A stretch of 64,000 nucleotides of DNA from Cordia subcordata (taxonomy: Eukaryota > Streptophyta > Magnoliopsida > Boraginales > Cordiaceae): assembly GCA_028554755.1 (NCBI GenBank), contig JAPTOF010000004.1, positions 565,501 through 629,500 of the forward strand, written 5' to 3'. The position numbers and the translations under genes are program-made. Of the stretch, positions 36,998 through 56,126 are shown piece by piece. Under the pieces are notes generated by a model. The model saw nothing but the letters and a program-made list of their open reading frames with translations, was not told where the DNA came from and did no database searches. Each line of letters begins with the position of its first letter. Within the stretch, counting starts at the first letter, position 1.

Positions 36998-39900
36998 TCA
37001 TAAGATTGCAACCGGACTATCTTGATGTGACAGCAACAAGCAAGCAGTATATCCTGAGTACGAGCTCTGGAGCTCGGGACAGGGTTCAGGTGAAACGTTC
37101 TTAGAGTATCCCAAGACATTGGAGCACACCCACGCTGCAGAGGGATCTGAAGTAACAGAGAATGTAATATTGGAAAGGCAAATAGATGCAAAAGGAGATT
37201 CACTTATTCCGGTAAAATTCCCTGCTGTGGTTATGCTGGAGCCAATGATATCTGTGAAGGTCATGCCACCAACAGTTGGCAAAGCCGAGGGATCAAATTT
37301 GTCGTCTGGATGCGAATTACACAGACCGGTTGCCTTGATTGCTTGCTGAACACTTTCCACGATCACATTCGATATGAGAATGTCCTTTATATAGCCACCC
37401 CTACCTCTTGCAGTCTTGAGCTCAATACCAATGAATGAATCGCGTACATGAAGGTTCTCCACGAGTACGTTGGAAATGCCACCAGACATCTCACTACCAA
37501 AAGCTAATCCAGAGCCAGCATAAGACTGAAGGCGAACACCTCGAACATGGATGTTATTGGTAGATTTTCCATAGGCAATTCCATACTCATCCCAGCCGCT
37601 TTTAAGTGCTATGGCATCATAACTCGTAGTTATGTTGCTGTTCTCTATGCAAACATGCTCTGATGAATCTGAAGTTCAAATTTTGGCAAGCATGTCATAA
37701 AATTAAATCATGATATAACTACCTTTTGTAAAATACAAAGGCTAGTTTACAACGATAACTACAACAAATTTTAAATTTCTTTTGCTCAGAGGGTGGCACA
37801 TACAAATCTATAGCTCCAATTCACTGCCTCAAGTATGATTACATCTCTATGAAAACTTTAAACTCCATTTGAATGATTATAAAATTGATACAAGGGAATT
37901 TTTGCCTTCAAATCATCAAAAGAGACTAAATTGAAATACAATTTCAGGCTCAATTATTTCTTTGTTACTGGGAGATCAAAAATGCACCATTAATTTTCTA
38001 AAGTTTCAGTCCTCATTCATAATCTTGACCAATTGCAACTTTTGCTCAATGCAAAATTAAAACTTTAGATATCCTTCTCAGGGTAATTGCAATTCAAACT
38101 CAATAAGGGAGAAACCAATATGACATCTGCATATACTTTTGGAAATGAAATAAAGAAAACAATAAACTTCAAACCTGGGACTAGACCGCTAGTGTAGGGA
38201 GATTCAGGAGGAGAAAAAACTGTTATGTTCTGGATGAGCACATTACTGCAGCAGACAACATAAATGTCATGCAAAGTTCAATGAGATGAGTAATCATAAT
38301 TGACATATAGACAAAGTTTGAACTACATTAAAACGAAAATCTTCTTCTTTGGGAATCAAGCTACCTGCAATATGCTGGACGAATGTTCCAAACTGGAGCA
38401 TTTATGAAGGTCAAATTAGAAACAACAACATCGCTTGATCCAATGAATTCTACCAGATGGGGCCTACTATAATTTAAGGAATGGGCATTGAATTGGTCCC
38501 ACCAAACTGAACCTTGGCCATCAATAGTGCCATTGTTGCCTGAAAATTGATAAATGAATGAGAAACTCTTTTCAGTAATAAGAAAATTAAATAGACCTTC
38601 AACATATTGACCAAGTTAGTAGGAGAATGTTCATACCTGTTATCACCACATCATGTAAATTGTTTGCAGTAATCAAACTACGATATCTTCCACCTGCATG
38701 TTCAATACCTCGCCCATAGGATGGTAAAGGATCAACTACATCCCAATGACTGTAATCCTACAAAGGAATAAATAGTAAAGAACAGACTCATCACAGTGTT
38801 TAAAGAATAATAATAATTAGTCCAAGAAGCAAATCTTGATATTGCTGCAAACGCAATGTGAAAAAACTTGCTAGGACTAGATGTAAAATGTTTTCTATCT
38901 CTATTATCGCTATATCTTCTTTCAGTGCATAATCCACTTCCATTGGTCAAATGATCACAGCAACTCAATGACACATATTACAAAAGTTGACTAAGCACTG
39001 GACCAGAGAAGAAAGCAGGATATCCCTGAGTTCTCATTTGCAGCATGTGAGCGCTAATATTCGTGTTACATATCGGCAGAAACAGCAACATGGAGCTCCA
39101 TTATGATGAATGTTGAAACCAAAAATAAAACCAGAAAAGAAAAATAGACATGAAATACCAGGTCACTTAATTAAGATCTCAACAGTCATCATAGAATTGC
39201 ATTTATGAAACCAGCTGCATTGATCAGCGACTAACTCATTGCTTACAGTGACGAATTGGATAATCATCTACACTACAAGTTAAATTTTGGATCTGAAGAA
39301 GCAATAAAATTACAAGGAGGTTCAATGAACTGCAAGTTTTATATGCTTAACTAGTACATTTCCATTCTAAAATCATAAATAACATTAGTAATTATCTTTA
39401 AATGATCACCTGAGATCCAAGAATTACAGCATCTTTTTCCAGGAACAGGGTAAGGTGACTGGTAAGGTTGATGGTTCCAGTAAGCCATTTGCCAGCCGGA
39501 ACATATAGTTGGGCACCACCTTTATCAGCAAACGACTTAAGATAGAAAATAGCATTTTGAAATGCTACAGTGTTTAATGTCTTTCCATCACCAACAGCCC
39601 CAAACTCCAGTACAGATACACTGTGAGGTCTTGGTTTCAAAGGCGTATTGGACTTGCATTCTCCATCAAATTGAGCTTCACCATTTTCCACAAGAAGTCC
39701 CACCACCAAAAGCAGTACTATCTGAAAGAACGAGGAACAAAAAGAAAAAGGTAAAGAGCCCATCACTAATACTTGAACACTTCTTACTTTACCAAAACAG
39801 CTTTACTGTTCTGCCAGGTTTTGCATTGGATACCAATTGAATATGTACTATTTCACAGAGCTTAAAAACTTTCTCTATAGAATACGCAACTCTATGATCT

Positions 39901-40927
39901 TTTCACTGCACTACTTTGCATCAAAGTCGGTTTAGCACAACAGGACTGGAAGTTGCCTCAGATTAAGAGCAGATATTGTTCACTTATTCCGCTATGTTCT
40001 AAAAAACTATTTAGCGAAGTGGTCACAAGAATAATGCCTTGATAATTCATCTTATCCATAATTAGCAACCCAGAAGGCCAGAAAAAACAGTGTCACAATT
40101 TAATACATAAGTATTAGTGAGAGACAGATGTCAGAAAATAATTAGCCAAAGGCCCAAAGCACATCAATATCAGTCGGCTTCAATTGGGTAGAAAATTTCA
40201 TTACTGAAACAATTATAAGCATAAATAACTGAAGGGGAAGGAAAAAGAAAATGTATAAATCTTCAATATGGACCACATTTTTGCTATCACATGGCAATAA
40301 AACTACAAAACAGATCCCTACAATACACACATTGATGAACAAGAAAACAGAATCCAAAAATGGAATCCAGCTGTCGAACACTGCTAAATGTCTCGTTATT
40401 CATTGGCAAAGCAATATGTTGTCTTCTTCAACAAACAATGCAGACAAATAACCAGTCACAAAATCTGAGCTCAAAACTAAACCTTAACTACACATAACAA
40501 ACACCACTTTACATTTTAATTACGGAAGTAACACTGTAAAACCTTAATCTCCTCCACACTGAGACTAGGAAAAGAAAAGATTTTGATAAGCACCCATGAA
40601 AGCAGACATCACTTCAAGCTTCAATTACAAACAACACCGAGAAATCCTAATCTCTTCCTCATCATTTATAGTGTGAAAACGACATGATTTTGATGAATAC
40701 CCAAGGGAGCAAAAATGCAGTATATAATCATAAAACGAATCCTCATAAACAAACGTGACTTTGCATTTCAAAGTATGCAACTAGCAGCGGGAAAAATCTC
40801 CAATCTTTACAACACTGAAACTGAGGAAAAAAGACAACATTTTGATGACTACCCATGAGAGCAAAAACCATAACTACACTATTTCAATAAGAATTAATAA
40901 AATTAACGTACTTACTAGCCTCTTCAT
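36998..40927 (-). CDS. secreted GH28 polygalacturonase-like protein
   Basis: Six coding exons, in reading order on the minus strand: 40927-40916, 39721-39410, 38757-38637, 38539-38365, 38245-38175 and 37668-36998. They give 453 aa. The first exon encodes only MKRL. Joined to exon 2 it makes a clean signal peptide (MKRLIVLLLVVGLLVENGEA) before the mature start QFDGEC. The right-handed beta-helix features are present: FGAVGDGKT, NNGTIDGQGSVWWDQF (about 149), IRPAYCSNVLIQNITV, SYDAIALKSGWDEYG (about 246-260), GSEMSGG (288-294) and RGRGGYIKD (318-326). Classic endo-polygalacturonases have DD and GHG where this has DAIALKSG and GSEMSGG, which matches a divergent plant clade often labelled probable polygalacturonase. 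Activity on pectin is therefore inferred. It acts in the cell wall. Confidence 0.9.
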
Positions 40928-43660
40928 CAGTATTTCCTTCTTCTTCTTCTTCCTCTTCGTCTCTTTTATTCTTCAACTCTTCCCCAAAGAGCAGCTTTTG
41001 ACTGTACACATCAAAGAGAGAAGAACAAGGAGGAAGAGGCCAAGAGAGAAGAGTGTGATTGTAATAAGACGACTACGAAGAGTGGCAATTAAGGAGACAA
41101 AAAAATAATAATAATGATAAAAATTATCATAAAACGAAAAATAAAAAACGGATGGTAAGAGAAAACGACAGCACAGAATAAGAAAATGGTCATCTACATA
41201 CATATTTATTTGTGTGTGGTAGATACACAGTTATATATGTATATAATAATAATAATAATAATATATGTGTCAGCACAATCATATTTGGAAAGTGAGACGA
41301 GAATAATTTTAATTTATTGATGTAATTATTAGCTTTTATTCACGTCTTGTAAAATTTACGCTAATTTCTCCCGAACCGGGTTTTTGCCGACACAAATTTC
41401 GCAACAACGGCCGCTTGGTAAGAGAATAGACACAAAACTGCGATGACTGCTTAACAATTTTCCTTTTTTTGACCTCTGATTTGACTCCAACTCTTTAAAA
41501 AAAAAATTCTTTCATTTTTTTAGTATTGTTATATATTAATCTGAATTTAGATTTTTTATAAAATTTTACCAATGGTTAAAAAATATGACATTCAATATCT
41601 AAAAAAACAAGGGTTCTATACCATTAAATGATATAATGCATATATTCTTTTTTTTGCTTTATTCATTATTTATTGTAACAATGTTTAATATTTAAAAATA
41701 AATAAATTGTCACATTTTCTTTTTGTCAGTTTATAAATAGGTCGTAAAAGCAATTGATATTGGATTAATAAATTTATGATACGCTACGATTTTTCTCTAG
41801 TGAATATATGGCACAATGTTGTATTTTCTTTAGTAACGACTTTTTAAAAAAATTATATTACTGTCCCGTATTAAGTAATTGTAATATAAGTAGCCTTTTA
41901 TAAATGATTTGAAACTTAGGTAATAACTTGAAAGAAATGACAATCAGACTCAATTAATGTATTACCTTAGTTAGTAGAATATGCTTCTGTTATCGATTTT
42001 ATTGTATATTATTAACATGTTATGACAAATAAAAGTACGAATTTATTATTGAGATTGTGAGCATTGTGATCATTAAAAGTAACGTTACACTGCAAAAATC
42101 TTAACGTTAAAATCAAATAAGTTTTTTCTTTAACTTGAATTTTGTCATAAAAATATTTATCCCAAAAAAAAAGAGTATTATTAAGGGAATTAGAGTGGCT
42201 TAAACAGTAATTAGAATGCGACAAATGGAATTGATTTTTGGAATCATGGTGTGTATAGATGGCAAGGGGGGTGCCAGTGAGGATGGGGCCCACCTTCAAT
42301 GATGATTGGGAGTGCAAGGCTGGCATCGCTGTGTTGCCAGATCATGAGAGATAGAGATTATGACCCCGTCAAGAGTAGGGCCCACACCCCTTGTTCTAAT
42401 TTTCCAATATACAAACTTCTTTTACGAGTCTCCTATGTCCTTTTTGTGGTCCTTCTTGTCTTGTGCTTCCCCTGAATCTTACGTTACTCTCCAGTCTCCT
42501 CCTCATCTAATTATTCCTCCTACCAACGTATTTATTTTGTATTTATTCATAATTAAACCCCCACGTAATTGTAAGGGTGGGAAAACGTACGATTAGCTTC
42601 CAATAATCTTCAGTTATTACAAATGAATGCATAAAATTTAGTTAAGAATAGGCTAGTACCATAATTCAATTATTAGTGAGTTTCTTATGAAGATTAGGAA
42701 GCTTTAGTTGAGGAGGCATCTTTCAATTCCATTTGTATAATGTTGGTGATAACGCATCACTTTTTTCTTCAAATTTTCTAGAGTTAGTGGGGGAGTGCAT
42801 GGCATAGATTGATGAGAAACTGGCTTTTGATTCAACTCCATCAATTTGATAATTCAAGCACACAAATATGTACAAAAACTTAAGTTCGTAAATAAATAAC
42901 AATTAAGAATTAGGTGGCAAGAATACTAATCTCTTTCTTGAACTTATCACTATAAATATATTTATTTTTTGATTATGTGAGAAGCATACAGCCTGATACG
43001 AAAGAACTAAAAGGTCCATTTTACTCGTATCCAGTAGAGTTAAAGTTGCCTTATAACCTCATTAAAGATGGTGATATTAAAGGGGCTATCAAGCCTTTAG
43101 TTGATAATTCAATCTACATATCTATTAACTTTTCTTGTAAACATGCCTCGTGACACAACCTCTTCTCTAATTAAGAATCCCACAACGATCTTTCAGGAAA
43201 AATCTTTTGGGATTATCCCTGGAATAAATCCTGTGGCAAACTTGAAAAGTGGCAAGGGAGTTTGTCTTAATAATAAAATTTTCTAAAATTGTTTTGCTAT
43301 ATAGATGCTAGTTTATTATTTTAAAGAAAAGAAAGTAAAAACACCATGTAATAATTACTTTTATGGACCGTTTTAAACGGAGTTAATAAGAAAACAAAAG
43401 AGTAATTCAAGTACAAAATAGCTACACGGCTCAAGCCATTTCTTAAACTAAATGTTGTCAACTCAATAAGACACGAGAATATATGGGAGCGAAGACAGAC
43501 AGCTACCCTTAGTGCAATGGGATGGTTGATGTCTACATATGATTATTGGAGTGGAGTTATCTGCTGTCAAGCTTTGAATGGGAATGGCGGGGTTGGCATT
43601 TGATGTACAATAGTTAAAAGGAATTTCATAATAAAAAGAAAATAAAATAAAATGAATAAT
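40928..43660. other. intergenic, upstream of the GH28 gene; no gene seen
   Basis: The first 150 bases include the leader and promoter side of the GH28 gene, with a purine-rich leader on the minus strand around 40930-41040 and an (AAT)n tract at about 41246-41262. The rest is AT-rich with no recognisable coding. Confidence 0.5.
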
Positions 43661-43670
43661 TGGGGGCATA

Positions 43671-43738
43671 TTTACATATACATATACATATACATATACA
43701 TGTACACACATACATACATATATATATATATATATATG
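43671..43738. repeat. ATACAT / CATA / TA compound microsatellite
   Basis: About four ACATAT units are followed by TACACACATACATACA and about nine TA units. It is a simple repeat in intergenic DNA, and the translated frames across it are artefacts. Confidence 0.9.
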
Positions 43739-43975
43739 TTGATTGAAAGAGAGTCAAATGTGTTGAGTCAATTAGTGAAGCAGCTCAAGAAAAAAGCGGA
43801 ATCCAATTCTGTGCCCCGACATGGAATAAGACAATCAACGGTAAAAGTCACTCACCACATGTAGGACTCTCTTGCATGTGACTCCTCTCTCCCTCTTCAA
43901 TCAAAACGTGGAGTTTCTGGAAAGATGAGCATTGTGCGTGATAATGGCCTGATTATCATTATCACATTTTGAAGT

Positions 43976-44400
43976 AGCTCCGACTTGGCTCCGACTTGGG
44001 TGTCCCGGCCAAAGACCGTTCAACGCTAAAGTTAGTAGGGTATTCGAGTTCGAATATGTGTAGGCAAATATTTATGCAGTAAATGTTGGACCTTCAGCTC
44101 TGCCTGTAATGGATTATTTATAGTAGTTTGTGGAGTGGTCTTAGGTTTAGTATAGGACTATGGCCGTGCTCATCTATGAGACTGATAAGTTTATCAAATA
44201 AGTTCGTGATCTTACAGTTAGAATATGGCTCTTTCTAGAGGCCGGCCTTAACCTTGGTCTCTCAAAAGTATTCTTATCTTATCCAGGTATTCAATCATGG
44301 GTCAGTTAGCAAACACCCAATAAGTTGGGGTGACCCACGGTACTAAGCAGCCCATTGGGCCGGATCGGGCCACACTAGGGTGTTTATAGGTCCTCCTCAT
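43976..44400. repeat. possible degraded retroelement (LTR-like) fragment
   Basis: This patch is more GC-rich than its flanks and contains blocks typical of plant LTR or leader sequence (GTGTCCCGGCCAAAGACCG, GGGCCGGATCGGGCC), but no coding domain. I could not find paired LTR ends, so the call rests on composition and general resemblance only. Confidence 0.25.
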
Positions 44401-44477
44401 CATACATTATTTGACGAACTTCAAAAGGAAAAGAAAAGAAAAGAGATGCATTATTGGAAGTTTTTTTTTTTTAATTT

Positions 44478-44690
44478 AAATCCCACTTCCAACTTAACTA
44501 AGTTGCTCGCCCTATCTATCGTGTGATTCAAAACTAAGTTACTCCCTTGAAGAGAGAGTGTCGAGATATTTTTTTTTTATTTAAATCCCACTTTCAATTT
44601 AACTAAATTACTTCCCGTGTTTATCGTGTGACTAGAAATTAAGTTACTCCCTTGAAGAGAGAGTTTCGACTCTCGACCACTTGAGGGATA
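44478..44690. repeat. 105-bp tandem duplication
   Basis: TCCCACTTCCAACTTAACTA at 44481 recurs in diverged form at 44586, and ACTCCCTTGAAGAGAGAGT at 44541 recurs at 44646, giving a constant 105-bp period over two units at roughly 80-85% identity. The sequence is unrelated to the 105-bp units at 2.7 kb. Confidence 0.75.
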
Positions 44691-46549
44691 AATTCTTTTT
44701 TAGTTTTCTATATATTTAATCCAAAAGAAAAATATTGGGTCTTTCTTGTTCTTTTTCCTTTTCTGTCAGAAAAAATAAATTGTACTTTAAATATTCAAAA
44801 AGGTACGAATCAATACCAATTCCAACAATATCGTATTGGAGCAAATTTACAGTACAGGGAAATGGACAACTTTTCACACGTATGAAATGTTGTGACAAAC
44901 TTTCGTTCTGTTTGTTTTCCATATTGTTAAAATTTCGGAATGCTCTTTTCATATCTTTAGACGTTTTGTCCTTTAATTATGTTGGTCTCAAGCAATTAAT
45001 GAGATTGTTTTTTGTTTGTTTTCCCTTCATGAAATCCACCTGCTTTGTCGTGTGCTTTGGCACGACTTCTACCTTTCTATTGGAAATATGACACTGTCTG
45101 TTTAAATGGTTGTATTAATCGTAAATTTAGAGGAAGTATGAAATAAAATCATTAAAGATTGAGAAAAATGGTTAATATTTATGGCTTGAATATAGTGTAA
45201 TACAAAATTAAAGGTTTAAATTTTAAAACTTTTAATAAAAAGGCTTGGACAAATTATAAGGAGTATTATGTGTACCATTAACTAGTGCTGATAGTTTTTG
45301 CTTAGGTGTCACTTTTTGTCCCTTTCAAATCCCAGGTGAAATTTCTTTTTCTAATTTAACTATTATATGGTATTATCTTGCTTTGCAAAAAAAAAAAAAA
45401 ATGCAAACAGCATACCAATAAACTTTCTATATACTCTTGATGATGATAATATACAAATTTGGCCTACAAAAAAAAAATTACAAAGATTTTATATATACAA
45501 AGAAGAGTCTCAATCATTAACATATTTACATCTTTTCCCCTTTTCTAATAAAATACATATATGTGCACGCACGCACATGTGTGCACATTTGAAATTTAAA
45601 ATTATAAATTAATTACATATTTCAGGCATTACAAGAAATCAAATAAAATCAAAATAAACCAATAGAAAGCTTATACACATGTCCTTCTATTAGGAAAGAT
45701 AAAGAGGTAAGTTCATAAATACATTAATATATATATATGTATATAGAAGCTAAAAAATTTAAATTTTATCTTGTTTTTATTAAATTTAGGATATTTAGTG
45801 ATTATTTTTCTTTGGTGTTTAGAGAAAATATCATAGGATTTGGAACCAAGAGAAGGGGCCGCATAAGTTTTGAAACAAAAAAAATGTTATATAGTATTTG
45901 GAAAAAAGTCTATTTTATTGAAAATTTTGATCCTCAAACCCTTAATTTTCTATTATATACCATATTCAAGTCCTAAAATCCCCGATTTCCATTAAAATTT
46001 TATACCAAATTGCTCTTATCATGTCGTCCGCCATTTCAGATAAAGTACTAATAAGACAAAATCGTATTTAATTTGATGTACGTTACTTTCGCAAGCGAAT
46101 ACAAATAGGAAAAAAAAAAAAAAAAAGGAAGAAGAAGAAAAAAAGCCTCTTTAACTGTATGATCGGATCAACTGATCAGTAAAGAAATTGTACTAGACTT
46201 TGCAAGAATTATTTACTCTATTAAATTGTGTGTATATATATATATATATATTCATCATAGGCAGAGACGTTTAATAATTCAAAAGTACTACTTCACATAT
46301 GATTTAATAAAGAACTAATTGATAGTAAAAAGAAAAGTAGCCAGCTCTTATCTTTCATTAAGGATCAACTCAAACTCTAGTTCAAATTCAAATGTTTTTA
46401 TAGTTTTATTGTTAGTCTACGTCCATTTCTACTCAAATCTAAATCTAGTGTGTTTGGATATTAGCCAATCGTACAGTGGATTGGGTTGTAAAAAATCAGT
46501 CTACAAGTTCTTTGGTATGTATTTGGAGGGATCTTATACTATACATCCA
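44691..46549. other. AT-rich intergenic DNA, no gene seen
   Basis: Reading frames up to 118 codons occur around 44735-45091, but their composition is that of translated A/T-rich noncoding DNA. They have no family resemblance, and a frame of similar length lies on the opposite strand. Short TA tracts lie near 45730 and 46230-46250. Confidence 0.5.
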
Positions 46550-46964
46550 CAGGTGCATGTTGCAAGGTGCACTTGCGGGTGCTATGAAGTCACGCAATAT
46601 ATGATGCACTTTTTCTTTTTTCTTTTTTTTATACAATTCTTCTCTTCTTTCCTCTATTTCATGACAAAAACTAAATATCACAAAACCCAAAATACAAATT
46701 TTCAATTCAATTTGTTCAATAACTCAACAAAGATATTAAATCAAAATTGTAGCTCAATTTAATCAAAATGACTGAAACAAAAAAGTCCAAAGAAATAGAA
46801 AACATTAAATCTGAAGCAATAACATCCAAAAAAATAGAAAACATTTATAACTTTGCATTGTGAGTTATGAACAAAAATATATAAATCTGACGAAACTTTC
46901 CATGAACAAACAGAGACTGAATAATGAATAAACAATTCTGGTAGTTTCAACCAATTTCAATTAC

Positions 46965-47418
46965 AAATAGATATTTTGATAAATAATATGCTACTGAACA
47001 AACAATAATATACTACTGTTATTGAACAAACAATAATTGCCTATTAAACAAATAGTTATAAAACATTGAATAAACAATAATGGGCTACAAAACAAATATA
47101 CTGAATAAACAATTATAGAATACTAAACCAATAATAATAGGCTACTGAACAAACAATAATAGTCCACTAAAAAACAATAAGAAGGCTACCGAACAAATAG
47201 TTATAGAACATTGAACAAACAGTTATAGAGCACTGAACAAATAGATATAAAATACTAAACAAATAATAATTGTCTACTAAAAAAAATAGTTATGAAATAC
47301 TAAACAAACAATAATTGCCTACAAAATAAGCAGTTATAAAACACTGAATAAGTAATAATAGACTAACAATAATAGTTTACTAAATAAACAACAATAAACT
47401 ACTGAATATAAACCCATC
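46965..47418. repeat. degenerate tandem repeat, about 22-bp unit
   Basis: About twenty diverged copies of a motif close to ACTGAACAAACAATAATAG follow one another, alternating with AACAAATAGTTATAAAAYA variants. Units differ by substitutions and small indels. The array is A-rich on the plus strand with many stops, so it is noncoding. Confidence 0.75.
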
Positions 47419-47458
47419 CTTCTATATATACACATTAGAAGTAATTGTCACAAATGTG

Positions 47459-47647
47459 ACTAAACAGAGATGTAGAAAGAGAGAAAACAGAGACAAAGAA
47501 AGAGATCATAAACGAAGAGAGAAAGAATAGAGACGTAGAGAAAGAGAGAAAATAGAAATAAAGAAAGAGATCATAAAGAAAGAAGAGACGAAGAGAGAGA
47601 TAGCGAAGTAGAGAGAGAGAGAAAACAGAGATAGAAAAAGATATATG
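47459..47647. repeat. purine-rich tandem repeat
   Basis: About 190 bases of almost uninterrupted A/G on the plus strand contain repeated GAGAGAAAACAGAGA and AAAGAAAGAGATCATAAA blocks spaced roughly 60-75 bp apart. Such polypurine tracts can form triplex structures. The minus-strand frame across it, rich in Ser/Leu/Phe, is an artefact. Confidence 0.7.
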
Positions 47648-47951
47648 ATGGTGCACGGTGCACCTTATAATTTGCCTGTATTTAGATGTCCGTTGTTCCC
47701 GAACCCTTATTATTCTTGTTACTAAAAGTTATTTTCTTATTTTAGCAATGATAATTCATTTCGACAAAAAAAAGAGAATCTAAATCAATATATTTACAGA
47801 TTGGAATCCAACGTGTTAAAAATAGCCCCTACAATTAATACCATCGTCCTTTTCTTTCATTTTCTACTTTCTCTTGGTTTATTTCCCTAGTGAATGTCTT
47901 TTCTTGCTTAAAAAACATCAAAATTCTTGAAATTCAAGCCGAAAGTTCCCT

Positions 47952-48014
47952 AGCCCAACAAGCCAACAAGGCCCAAAAGTTAACAATATAGAGAAGCGTG
48001 CCACATGGTGGGCT
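47952..48014 (+). promoter_or_regulatory. site II motif cluster upstream of fumarase
   Basis: Three TGGGCY site II motifs lie 310-370 bp before the start codon: AGCCCA at 47952-47957, GGCCCA at 47970-47975 and TGGGCT at 48009-48014. Site II clusters are known in promoters of nuclear genes for plant mitochondrial proteins. That they drive this gene is inferred from position. Confidence 0.5.
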
Positions 48015-48323
48015 TTTGCTCTAATCAACATCAACTCCGTTGGTCCGTTAGTTAACGGCTGCCCATTACCCCATTTTATTTTCCAAACCGGAGTTCGCGA
48101 CTACTAAAAGTGAAAACAGCTTCCACCTTTGCGTGCTTTGACCTTGCTCTCTATCTTCCGATCAGCCTTTTCCTCCGGCGTCTTTATTTGACCGGTGAGT
48201 TTTTCATTCACTTCACTATAACATTTTTTTGATCTTTAGTTTTCATTAAAATGATTTTTTAATTTATTATTTGTTTCTTATTTTGTGCTCGCTGAAGATA
48301 TTTGGAGCAGCTGAGATATATAA

Positions 48324-54790
<6,467 letters not shown>

Positions 54791-56120
54791 TCAGCTTGCT
54801 GCAATTTTTTGGTTCGGGAATTGATCCTACCATAAATGTATTATTTCAGCTATTTTATTCTGTCAGTTTCAGGAAAAACGATAGATTTTCTCGAGTAAAC
54901 AATAATCTTCAGGCTCACTCAGTTGTTGGCTTCGGATTTGTTCATCACTCCAGAGATATATTGGTTTTTAGGATGAATACTGGGAAATTCTCCCTCAATT
55001 TTGTAAGAGAAACAACCAACAAAATTGTTTCTCAGATTAAATAATGTGAAGCTTCCGATGATGAATTGCTGCGACTTAAAATTTATGGTTGACAACTTTC
55101 TTTACCATTGTGCATAAGTGATCTCTGATATTAAATTTCTGCTGATGAATACTATTCGTTTGCCCTGATCTATCCAGGAAAGCCAAGTGCCCGAGTTTGC
55201 TTTTGCATTTCTTCCAATAATGTCGTGACATAATTCACTAGAATATCTCTTGTGACTGACAGCTTCCCATCATGTTTTGCTGCATCCGAATGTTCTCAAC
55301 GAGCAATTATCATAACATAATTTCTTTGCTGAGGCAAGACTTAAGATTTGATTAATTGCGTGTTAAATAGGCTTACGATTAATCGGTTCTGATCTCACTC
55401 TTAGTTTAAAACACAATTGATCGATTTAGTTGTAAAGCTTTCTATTATTACCGTTAGTTAGTCAATTAACTTTAAGTTATTATTTTAGTTGTAAAGCTTT
55501 AATTATTGGGACACGCATTTACTTTAATTTGATCGCTTGTCCGGACGAGGTTATTAATCTTTTGTCAGGTGGCCGTAGTGAATGACTGTTGTATGTTCGT
55601 TTAAAGATGTAAGATGTAATTTTGCTCTGGCCGTAATGAATAATTGTTATATGTTCGTTTAAAGATGTAAGATGTAACTTTGCTTTTCGATCCTTCCCCG
55701 TTCAACTTCCCTGTTCAATTGTACCGTGAAACACCCTCACCCACGCACACATACAACACGACCAGTCACAGCACTTGCGACCTGCACAACCTCATGGCGC
55801 ACACACATACACTACACGACACACACAAAAAACACTAACACACATACAGGAGCTGAAACCAAGGAAAAAGGAAGAGAGGGGGAGGAAGAAGAAAAAAGGA
55901 AAAGAAAAAAAAAAAAAGGAAAGAAGAAATATTTTCAGCTCCAAACCTGAAATTTTGAGACAATGTCACCTACTTTCTCACACACACTTTATCACAAACT
56001 CACAGGTATCACACTTCCACACACTAAAGCTCCGCTTTATCCACCTCAATTTAACTAATTTTGAGCTGATTTTTCAGTTTTGGAGCTGAAATTTTGCATT
56101 TTCGGAGCTGGAATTTAAAG
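54791..56120. other. fumarase 3' flank and intergenic DNA
   Basis: Probable 3' UTR of fumarase comes first. It is followed by AT-rich DNA, a 58-bp tandem duplication (55571-55686), a CACACA-rich stretch (55730-55850) and a purine tract (55856-55930). No gene is recognised. Confidence 0.5.
55571..55686. repeat. 58-bp tandem duplication
   Basis: GGCCGTAGTGAATGA at 55571 recurs as GGCCGTAATGAATAA at 55629, and the rest of the unit (GTTCGTTTAAAGATGTAAGA) is identical in both copies. Period 58 bp, two units. Confidence 0.8.
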
Positions 56121-56126
56121 TTCTGG

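Larger units (their letters stand above)
46550..47666. mobile_element. possible non-autonomous element with tandem-repeat core
   Basis: A left-hand CAGGTGCATGTTGCAAGGTG (46550) and a right-hand GGTGCACGGTGCACC (47650-47664) are roughly inverted and enclose a block made almost wholly of tandem repeats. The outer similarity is only about 12 of 15 bases, and no target duplication is clear, so the boundaries are tentative. No coding capacity is seen. Confidence 0.3.

Noticed and set aside
40842..41108. 88-codon plus-strand frame overlapping the first exon of the polygalacturonase gene
   Set aside because: It lies antisense to the purine-rich leader and first coding exon of the GH28 gene; its basic tail is the complement of low-complexity leader sequence.
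44041..44080. Possible tRNA gene because of a GTTCGAAT block
   Set aside because: No acceptor stem, anticodon arm or properly spaced A box could be folded around it.
44735..45091. 118-codon plus-strand frame in the 40.9-48.3 kb gap
   Set aside because: Composition rich in F, L, S, K and I is typical of translated AT-rich DNA, and an equally open frame lies on the other strand.
47435..47656. Minus-strand frame rich in Leu, Ser and Phe resembling a membrane protein
   Set aside because: It is the complement of the purine-rich tandem repeat.
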